7,444 nt of DNA from Chitinophaga pinensis (lineage in GTDB: Bacteria > Bacteroidota > Bacteroidia > Chitinophagales > Chitinophagaceae): assembly GCA_943331145.2 (NCBI GenBank), contig CALQKL020000104.1, positions 1 through 7,444 on the forward strand, given 5' to 3'. The stretch's first letter is position 1; the number at the start of each line of letters is the position of its first letter. Position numbers and translations under genes: made by a program. The notes beneath the pieces are model-generated. The model was not told where the DNA came from. It saw nothing but the letters and a program-made list of their open reading frames with translations, and did not search any database. This document shows positions 1 to 5,458 of the stretch, one piece after another.

Positions 1-2
1 AA

Positions 3-89
3 AAATGGAAGCAGTCCAAACAGCAAGAAATCACAAATGAAGAAATTGAAATTTTAAAAAATATTCATCAAAATTTAAACCATGCGTAA
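3..89 (+). CDS. C-terminal tail of an unidentified upstream gene (partial)
   Basis: Reading from base 3, an open frame of 28 codons enters from the left edge and stops at TAA 87-89. The visible tail is hydrophilic and charged (it starts KWKQSKQQEI and ends HQNLNHA), as expected of a cytosolic tail or a short terminal helix. The stop overlaps the tpiA start by 8 bases (ATGCGTAA), which suggests translational coupling in one operon. From family knowledge, the gene in front of tpiA in many Bacteroidota is a DoxX-type membrane protein. A cytosolic tail would fit, but nothing in these residues proves it, so the product stays unnamed. The other two forward frames stop at 37-39 and 55-57, which makes this the only frame that can read into the tpiA start. 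Confidence 0.55.
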   Translation, partial: KWKQSKQQEITNEEIEILKNIHQNLNHA

Positions 90-843
90 ACAAATAGCTG
101 CAGCCAATTGGAAAATGAATTTATCATTGACTCAGGCCGAACAATTGGTAACCGATCTTCAAAATCAAAACCTATCGATTTCAGAAAATCAACAAGTTTT
201 ATTGGCAGTACCTTTCCCTTATTTAATTCCGGTTAAGCAACAAATTTCTACTCCTCATATTGAAGTTGCCGCACAAAATATATCTGCAACAACCAATGGC
301 GCATGCACCGGAGAAACCAGTGCTGAAATGTTGAATGGAATCTCTATCCATTATGCCATAATCGGTCATAGCGAACGCCGGTTATATTATTTCGAAAGCA
401 ATGAAACCTTAGCTCAAAAAATAAATCGCGCTTTTGAATTTAATATCAAACCTATTTTTTGTTGTGGCGAACCTTTGGAAATTCGTGAGGCAAATACTCA
501 AAATGATTTTGTAGAAATTCAATTAAAAGAAAGTTTATTTCATTTAACAGAAGCGCAAATGAAGGATTTTATTATTGCCTACGAACCAATATGGGCAATA
601 GGTACAGGAAAAACGGCGAGTAGTGATCAGGCACAAGAAATGCATGCACATATTCGCCAAGTTATTGCTCAAAAATACGGATCCGAAATAGCAAACTCGG
701 TTTCGATTTTATATGGTGGTAGCGTAAAAGCATCTAATGCGGCTGATATTTTTGGAAAGCCTGATGTTGATGGTGGACTTGTTGGAGGCGCTAGTTTAGT
801 TGCTTCAGAATTTGCTGCAATTGTTAGCGCATTGAAAAATTAA
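82..843 (+). CDS. tpiA: Triosephosphate isomerase
   Basis: This cytosolic glycolytic and gluconeogenic enzyme interconverts dihydroxyacetone phosphate and glyceraldehyde 3-phosphate. The 253-residue length is normal for the single-domain TIM barrel. All signature residues are visible: the N-terminal ANWKMN with substrate-binding Lys11; the electrophile His96 in IIGHSERR (residues 93-100); the catalytic base Glu168 in AYEPIWAIGTGKTA, which also carries the flexible loop 6; and the phosphate-binding YGGSVKASN and GGLVGGASL segments near the C-terminus. The ATG at 82 is the only sensible start, because an in-frame stop lies at 55-57 and the protein begins exactly where the family does. It overlaps the upstream stop by 8 bases. 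The next gene begins 10 bases after its stop, so it is probably cotranscribed with the membrane-protein genes, although its function is central metabolism. Confidence 0.98.
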   Translation: MRKQIAAANWKMNLSLTQAEQLVTDLQNQNLSISENQQVLLAVPFPYLIPVKQQISTPHIEVAAQNISATTNGACTGETSAEMLNGISIHYAIIGHSERRLYYFESNETLAQKINRAFEFNIKPIFCCGEPLEIREANTQNDFVEIQLKESLFHLTEAQMKDFIIAYEPIWAIGTGKTASSDQAQEMHAHIRQVIAQKYGSEIANSVSILYGGSVKASNAADIFGKPDVDGGLVGGASLVASEFAAIVSALKN

Positions 844-853
844 TTCCAACAAA

Positions 854-2077
854 TTGAAAAATTTATCTTCCATAATCAAACAGAATATTGCAGGAAAACT
901 GTTGAATCATTTCATCGTTTTTTGTATTAATGTATTGATTGTAAGAAGGGTAGGCGCAAATTTTAGTGGGATTTATTTTAATGAATTATACATCATGAAT
1001 ACCATTGCTTTTGTATTCAGCTTTGGACTCGATTATTCAGCAATCGCTTGGGTTTCGCGCGAAAATGCACTGTATCAAATCATTCGTAAAAAGCTAATTC
1101 AAGCTACTTTATTCTTTGCCTTTTGCTTAATCATTTTTGTCAGTTTATTTTTCAATCAAATTGAGTTTTATTTACGTCAGCCCTGGTTTGGATTGTGTTT
1201 GATGGGCGTTGGTAATTTAATGATGATACTTTTTCAGGGCTTATTGACTTCCATTAAAAAGTTTAATTTTCAAAATTTGGTATTGGTTGTTACAAATGTC
1301 ATTTTTCTGTTTTTCTTGTATTTTTTTGCCACACCCAATCATCCCCAATTGATAGCGATGATTAGTTTAGGTTTTGGCGCTTTGTATTTTTTACAAGGAA
1401 TAATTTTTTTAATGCAAAGCAATTATAAAAATCACAAAATAAGTTCTGAGATTAACTGGCGTTCTTTTTACAAACATGGTTTTTTTATCATGATTTCTTC
1501 AGTAATTTATTTTTGTTTTTTAAGGGTGGATAATTTTTTTGTTGCCAGATATTGCGATGTAGTTACGCTGAGTAATTATGTACAATGCGGTAAAATTGGT
1601 CAATATTTTATTTACTTTTCATCAATCATCAGTTCTACTTTGCTTCCTTTTGTAAGTACAGAAAAAATTGGGTCTGATTATAAGGCTTGGATGAAAATGA
1701 TTAAACCTTATGTACTGCTTATTTGTTTTGCAGCTTTGATTTTAATTGGAACAGGTAAAATTATTTATCCTTTAATTTTTGGCGCTTCTTTTAGCGAAAT
1801 GTATCAACTGATGTTCATCTTAATGCCTGGCTTTGTAGGATTGGGATTGCTTACTTTAATTAATGCCATTTACATCAATAATGGAAATATTAAAAAGATT
1901 TTTATTGGCGATTTCTTGGGTTTATGTTTGGTTTTATCTTTAGATTGGTTGCTAATTCCAAAGTATGGTGTTTACTCCGCGGCGATTATTAGCTCATCAG
2001 CTTATGTATTCGTATTTCTATTCTTTTTGTTTGATTTAAAAAAACAGTTTATAAAAAACGAACAATCAAATAAATGA
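854..2077 (+). CDS. Polysaccharide/lipid-linked oligosaccharide flippase (Wzx/MATE-like), TTG start
   Basis: This is a 407-residue, strongly hydrophobic integral membrane protein with about 11-12 apparent membrane segments, for example around residues 17-30, 45-65, 82-100, 113-131, 141-159, 165-187, 208-223, 284-300, 318-340, 349-368 and 373-393. The layout fits the polysaccharide-biosynthesis transporters of the MOP superfamily. Its features are an amphipathic N-terminus leading into the first helix (SSIIKQNIAGKLLNH), a central FLRVDNFFVARYCDVVTLSNY region like the conserved R.D...v..Y segment of Wzx-like proteins, and LIPKYGVYSAAI near the end. By inference it would move a lipid-linked saccharide across the inner membrane. 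Its substrate cannot be told, and no glycosyltransferases are visible nearby. The start is TTG at 854: an in-frame TGA lies at 833-835, no ATG intervenes, and the first internal ATG (residue 48) would delete helix 1. It lies 10 bases after tpiA and overlaps the next gene by ATGA. Confidence 0.8.
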   Translation: MKNLSSIIKQNIAGKLLNHFIVFCINVLIVRRVGANFSGIYFNELYIMNTIAFVFSFGLDYSAIAWVSRENALYQIIRKKLIQATLFFAFCLIIFVSLFFNQIEFYLRQPWFGLCLMGVGNLMMILFQGLLTSIKKFNFQNLVLVVTNVIFLFFLYFFATPNHPQLIAMISLGFGALYFLQGIIFLMQSNYKNHKISSEINWRSFYKHGFFIMISSVIYFCFLRVDNFFVARYCDVVTLSNYVQCGKIGQYFIYFSSIISSTLLPFVSTEKIGSDYKAWMKMIKPYVLLICFAALILIGTGKIIYPLIFGASFSEMYQLMFILMPGFVGLGLLTLINAIYINNGNIKKIFIGDFLGLCLVLSLDWLLIPKYGVYSAAIISSSAYVFVFLFFLFDLKKQFIKNEQSNK

Positions 2078-2610
2078 GTTCAACTTTTCTATACAAACTA
2101 TTAAAACACAGCAAATGGGCTTTTGCAGTTGTGATTTTATATATGGTAATATATTTCTTGTGTTTGTGTAAAAAAATGGACATGGCTATGTTTCCTTATA
2201 ATAGTATGTATAGCAATACTCAACTTACAGGAACCACCTGTTGTTATTTAAAGATAAACGGACAACGCATAAATTATACACATTTCATGTATTGGAAAAA
2301 GGATTTTTTGGAACAATCCGTAACAAAATATGCTGATTATTTAATTCAAAACAAATGCAATTATTTAAACATTTACATTGATGAAAAAATAAGAAATAAA
2401 CAACAGAATTCGATCATAAAAAAAGCGTTTACGCCTGGCGAGGTTGATTTTAAAACTTGGGCAACATGGTATGCATCTTATACAGGAATAAAAGTTCAAG
2501 CTAATGATCATTTTGAATTGGTAAAATATAAAGTAGGAATAGAAAATGGCATTGTGGCAATTCTAGATTCAAACATTTTGTGTTCAACTAAAACTCAAAA
2601 TCATGAATAA
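2074..2610 (+). CDS. Single-pass membrane-anchored hypothetical protein, probable partner of the HTTM-like protein
   Basis: This 178-residue protein is not a family I can name. It has a short basic N-terminus (LYKLLKHSK), one hydrophobic helix at about residues 15-32, then a soluble region of about 145 residues, most likely on the periplasmic side. Immediately after the helix it carries a MFPYNSMYS motif (39-47). This recalls the 'P(F/Y)..YPMYS'-like stretch I associate with small proteins encoded next to HTTM / gamma-carboxylase-like membrane proteins; that comparison is from memory and is not proof. Later parts are a CC pair (56-57), other Cys at 95 and 170, and an aromatic KTWATWYASY segment (127-136). 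Its ATG overlaps the flippase stop by 4 bases (ATGA), and its own stop overlaps the next start by 8 bases (ATGAATAA). This points to tight translational coupling and joint function. Confidence 0.75.
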   Translation: MSSTFLYKLLKHSKWAFAVVILYMVIYFLCLCKKMDMAMFPYNSMYSNTQLTGTTCCYLKINGQRINYTHFMYWKKDFLEQSVTKYADYLIQNKCNYLNIYIDEKIRNKQQNSIIKKAFTPGEVDFKTWATWYASYTGIKVQANDHFELVKYKVGIENGIVAILDSNILCSTKTQNHE

Positions 2611-3406
2611 ATTTTTGACACCTCTTCGAACAGATTTTGCCAAACAATTGATTTTATTGGTATTTATTGAGTTTCTAATTTTTCAGATTTCTGGTGTTGG
2701 TTATGCTTCAATTAGCAAAGCGCCATATTTTAATATTGGCGTTGATCCATTATACTGGATATTTTACGGCCTGTTTATTCCTCAAACTATAATTAAATAT
2801 CCATTAATAGCATCAATATTAGATTTTGCTACAATTGGATTTTTTATGATATCCCTTTTTAAATTCAATGAAAAATGGATAAGGGTTACCTTTTTATTAT
2901 TGTTGCTTTATTATATAACCCTTACCGGCTATCTCGGACATAGAAATTATCAATCTGGATTTGTTTGGGTTTTAATTCCGTTAATGTTTAATTCTGAGAA
3001 AAACAAGATGCTGGCTTTTGAATTGCTTCGATATTGGATATTGTTTTTTTATACATCTTCCGCAATATTAAAAATTGGGGGTGATGGCGTTTTCAATACA
3101 AATCATCTAAGTTCTATTTTGTCCCAACAATTTTTGCCTTATTATATTGAGCAGAATATGGGTGTTAGAACTTTGATAAACAGTTATTTTTTGAATCATA
3201 AAAACTTGGCACAATTGCTTTTTTTTGGCGCAATTATGCTTGAGGGAACAACGATATTAGGCTTCTTCGCAAAAAAATACGATAAAATAATTGGTGTTTT
3301 ACTTATTGTTTTTCATTTGTTTAATTGGCTACTGATGGACATTTCTCCGATTGGACAATTGTCTATTTTGTTGATATTTTTTTTTATTCCTTTCAAAAAA
3401 AATTAA
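2603..3406 (+). CDS. Multi-pass membrane protein, HTTM / vitamin K-dependent carboxylase-like
   Basis: This 267-residue protein has about 8-9 hydrophobic segments (roughly 15-34, 49-62, 66-86, 93-109, 117-129, 142-157, 203-222, 229-246, 250-264). The arrangement resembles the HTTM (horizontally transferred transmembrane) group related to vitamin K-dependent gamma-carboxylase. Matching features are a GYLGHRNYQSGFVW stretch (109-122), a YTSSAILKIGGDGVFNTNHL block (150-169) like the Y.SAG..K....W..G segment of that family, and a late HLFNWLLMDISPIGQ helix with a conserved-looking His238. This is resemblance by eye, so the family call is moderate. A DoxX-like small membrane protein is the main alternative. 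Most HTTM proteins have no known substrate, and no enzymatic role is claimed here. The start overlaps the preceding stop by 8 bases, making it the last gene of the cluster. The following 240 bases are non-coding. Confidence 0.6.
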   Translation: MNKFLTPLRTDFAKQLILLVFIEFLIFQISGVGYASISKAPYFNIGVDPLYWIFYGLFIPQTIIKYPLIASILDFATIGFFMISLFKFNEKWIRVTFLLLLLYYITLTGYLGHRNYQSGFVWVLIPLMFNSEKNKMLAFELLRYWILFFYTSSAILKIGGDGVFNTNHLSSILSQQFLPYYIEQNMGVRTLINSYFLNHKNLAQLLFFGAIMLEGTTILGFFAKKYDKIIGVLLIVFHLFNWLLMDISPIGQLSILLIFFFIPFKKN

Positions 3407-3449
3407 TAATGTAATCGACAATTAATTATAATAAAGCAAAAACAAACGT

Positions 3450-3457
3450 TATATTTG
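3450..3457 (+). promoter_or_regulatory. Candidate Bacteroidota -7 box (TATATTTG)
   Basis: TATATTTG matches the Bacteroidota sigma-A -7 consensus TAnnTTTG exactly. It would start a transcript about 180 bases ahead of the hydrolase gene. No clear TTG -33 element lies about 20 bases upstream, so the call rests on one short box in AT-rich DNA. The 3501-3508 TTTATTTG box is an alternative. Confidence 0.35.
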
Positions 3458-3574
3458 TATACGAAATGCAGTAGTTCATAAAATGTAATTTCCTTATTTA
3501 TTTATTTGTACTAATCCGAGACTCCAATTTAAAATCATTTTCCTTTAAATTCTATTTGAAATCCACGACATCTA

Positions 3575-3594
3575 ATACCAATTTTGTTTGGTGT
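3575..3594 (+). other. Small imperfect hairpin in the hydrolase leader
   Basis: ATACCAA (3575-3581) can pair with TTGGTGT (3588-3594) across a six-base TTTTGT loop, giving seven pairs with one G-T wobble. It sits about 50 bases before the hydrolase ATG and is followed by ATTTTGATG rather than a clean T-run, so it is a poor terminator. It may be a leader structure or chance. Confidence 0.2.
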
Positions 3595-3646
3595 ATTTTG
3601 ATGTTTAATGTGGTTTTTAATAAAATTTTAATTATTTAAAAAACAG

Positions 3647-5395
3647 ATGAAAACTATTTTTTTATTTTTTTCCTTTTTCATTGTGTTAAAAACCCATGCT
3701 GGAGATTCAGATGTGGTTAATTGTAATAAATCTTGGAAAATCGTGATTTTAGGATCTTCAACTACTTATGGAACTGGCGCTAGTAATACAGATAGCAGTT
3801 TCGTTTCAAAATATCGTGCATACATTAAAAGAAAAAATCCGTTAAATGATATTATAAATTACGGAATTCCTGGTTACAGAACTTATCACAATTTAAGACC
3901 AACAGGTTATGAACCACCGGAAGATAGACCAAATCCGAGTACGGAATTTAATATTACAAATGCTTTATTAGACAATCCCGATGCTATAATCATCAATATG
4001 CCATCCAATGATGCGGCAAGTAATTACACCTTGGCAGAACAACAAGCAAATTTTGAAGCTACAATGCGCATAGCAGACTCGCTTAAAATTCCTGTTTGGG
4101 TTACAACAAGTCAGCCGAGGTTTTATTTAAACACAGCGCAAATGAACAATCTCCGAGACTTTAGAACCTGGGTGCTTACTCGTTTTACAGAAAAGGCGGT
4201 TGATTTTTGGGATGGTATTGCAGATGAAGATGGGACTATTGCTAGCCAATATTATTACGATTATGTTCATGTAAATAATGCAGGGCATGAAGAATTTTAC
4301 AAACGATTAAAAAAGGAATGTATATTAGATACCCTTGCAAATAGATACCTTGGAAAATTAATTGTAAATGCCGGTAATGACATAACGCTAAATTTACCTA
4401 CCACAAGTTATTATTTACAAGGGGAGGCTATAAGTACAAATGCTTCCATTACTTCGATTTTGTGGAATAAAATATCGGGGCCGTCAACTTTTGAATTTTC
4501 ATCTCCAACAAGTTTATCAAGCCAAGTGAGTAATTTAAAAAGTGGATATTATCAGTTCGAATTAGTGGTTTCTGATAGTAAACACAATACAGTAAAAGAT
4601 ACCATCTCCATTAATTTGATTTGTGGTCCTTCTGCTAAAACTTACAGTACGACAAATGTATCTCTGTGTGCTTATAGTTTCCCTTACTTTTGGAACAACA
4701 CGTATTACAACACAATTGGAACCTATTCAAAATCACTTACAAATTATATGGGTTGCGATTCTATAGCAACGTTAAATATTTCCTTACAGACTTGTCAATC
4801 TTTTTCTTTTACCGTAAAAGCCATTTTAGAAGGATATTATAATAGTTCAAATTCTTTAATGAAACCCATTTTATATAATTTAAATCAAATTGCCGATTCA
4901 ACACTAACAGATAGTGTTTGTATTAAAATTTGGCATCCAGATGATTTGGTGGATTCTGTGTCAACTATTACTTACTATACTGTTATAAATAAAAATGGGA
5001 ATGCAAATGTTTCATTGCCTATCAGTTTATCAGGGGAATATTATTATATTTCAATTAATCATAAAAATAGTTTAGAAACATGGAGCGCCAATACCGTAAA
5101 GTTGATGCCAAACTCAACTTATGATTTCAGCAATAGCATATCAAAAGCTTATAGTAACAATTCAAATACTCCAATGAAGTTTATTTCTACAGGTACATAT
5201 GCGATTTTTTCTGGAGATGTAAACCAAGACGGTACAATAAACGAATTTGATTTAAAACAAGTAGAAATTAAAGCAAAAAATACAGGTTTTGGGTATCTTA
5301 ATGACGATGTAAATGGAGATGGAGTTGAGGATATTTTAGATATGCAAATTATTGAAAACAATAAAACTTTATTTTTAATTAAGGCAAGACCTTAG
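3647..5395 (+). CDS. Secreted modular SGNH/GDSL-type hydrolase with PKD, GCDS module and EF-hand C-terminus
   Basis: This complete 582-residue exported protein has a signal peptide at 1-18, probably cut after THA. The SGNH hydrolase domain spans about 29-225. Block I is ILGSSTTYGTGA with nucleophile Ser38 (the usual GDS is GSS here). Block II is NYGIPGY with Gly73. Block III is MPSND with Asn121. Block V is DYVH with Asp205 and His208. Such enzymes usually cleave carboxyl esters, often deacetylating sugars; the substrate is unknown here. A PKD-like domain follows (238-323, starting VNAGNDITLNLP), then a Cys module (326-379, C326, C341 and GC370DS). A beta-rich C-terminal domain (about 384-520, with NHKNSLETWSA at 471-481) leads into two EF-hand-like loops: D524-N526-D528-N532-D535 and D554-N556-D558-D562-D565. 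The latter resemble dockerin repeats. No typical type IX secretion C-terminal domain is seen. It precedes a related modular gene by 63 bases. Confidence 0.85.
   Translation: MKTIFLFFSFFIVLKTHAGDSDVVNCNKSWKIVILGSSTTYGTGASNTDSSFVSKYRAYIKRKNPLNDIINYGIPGYRTYHNLRPTGYEPPEDRPNPSTEFNITNALLDNPDAIIINMPSNDAASNYTLAEQQANFEATMRIADSLKIPVWVTTSQPRFYLNTAQMNNLRDFRTWVLTRFTEKAVDFWDGIADEDGTIASQYYYDYVHVNNAGHEEFYKRLKKECILDTLANRYLGKLIVNAGNDITLNLPTTSYYLQGEAISTNASITSILWNKISGPSTFEFSSPTSLSSQVSNLKSGYYQFELVVSDSKHNTVKDTISINLICGPSAKTYSTTNVSLCAYSFPYFWNNTYYNTIGTYSKSLTNYMGCDSIATLNISLQTCQSFSFTVKAILEGYYNSSNSLMKPILYNLNQIADSTLTDSVCIKIWHPDDLVDSVSTITYYTVINKNGNANVSLPISLSGEYYYISINHKNSLETWSANTVKLMPNSTYDFSNSISKAYSNNSNTPMKFISTGTYAIFSGDVNQDGTINEFDLKQVEIKAKNTGFGYLNDDVNGDGVEDILDMQIIENNKTLFLIKARP
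4622..4783 (+). repeat. Cys 'GCDS' protein module, copy in the hydrolase
   Basis: Residues 326-379 of the hydrolase form a module of about 54 residues with the pattern C-x14-C, an aromatic FPYFWN stretch, YNTIGTYS, and GCDSIATLNISL. The same pattern (C, YDWN, YTASGTYS, GCDSTQTLNLTI) occurs in the next gene at 7232-7378. I know this module from many secreted Bacteroidota proteins, where it is repeated between PKD or Ig-like domains. Its binding role is unknown. Confidence 0.65.
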
Positions 5396-5417
5396 TACAA
5401 GATTTCACAATTATTTA

Positions 5418-5425
5418 TTACTTTG
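5418..5425 (+). promoter_or_regulatory. Candidate -7 box (TTACTTTG) ahead of the second modular gene
   Basis: TTACTTTG differs from TAnnTTTG by one base and continues as TTTGCAC, a common extension in this phylum. It lies 34 bases before the ATG at 5459, a plausible leader length. No clear TTG -33 element is seen, so readthrough from the hydrolase gene is an equally good explanation of expression. Confidence 0.35.
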
Positions 5426-5458
5426 CACTCCAATTCAATTTCATAAAATAATTTTAAA

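Larger units (their letters stand above)
3407..3646. other. Intergenic region between the membrane-protein cluster and the SGNH hydrolase gene
   Basis: These 240 bases are very AT-rich and have no convincing ORF; the longest ATG-started frame next to the hydrolase gene, at 3601, has only about a dozen codons. The region holds one TAnnTTTG-type box at 3450-3457, a one-mismatch copy (TTTATTTG, 3501-3508), a small imperfect hairpin at 3575-3594, and a 9-base string ACTCCAATT (3521-3529) that recurs in the leader of the downstream gene at 5427-5435. No strong GC-rich terminator follows the HTTM-like gene. Confidence 0.6.

Noticed and set aside
3575..3600. Rho-independent terminator after the HTTM-like gene
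   Set aside because: The stem is short and AT-rich with a wobble, lies about 170 bases past the stop, and lacks a proper T-tract.
3407..3646. Small gene, riboswitch or mobile-element remnant in the intergenic gap
   Set aside because: No ORF longer than about a dozen codons was found next to the hydrolase gene. There are no paired inverted repeats with target duplications and no recognisable aptamer core.
5149..5361. 70-codon reverse-strand ORF
   Set aside because: It lies entirely inside the EF-hand end of the hydrolase gene and has a low-complexity Ser/Pro/Phe composition typical of an antisense shadow.
5200..5395. Type IX secretion C-terminal sorting domain in the hydrolase
   Set aside because: The end consists of two EF-hand-like loops and ...KARP, without the usual Por_Secre_tail pattern (YPNP... 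through a final basic strand).
5396..5458. Terminator between the two modular genes
   Set aside because: No inverted repeat with a T-run was found in these 63 bases, so readthrough is possible.
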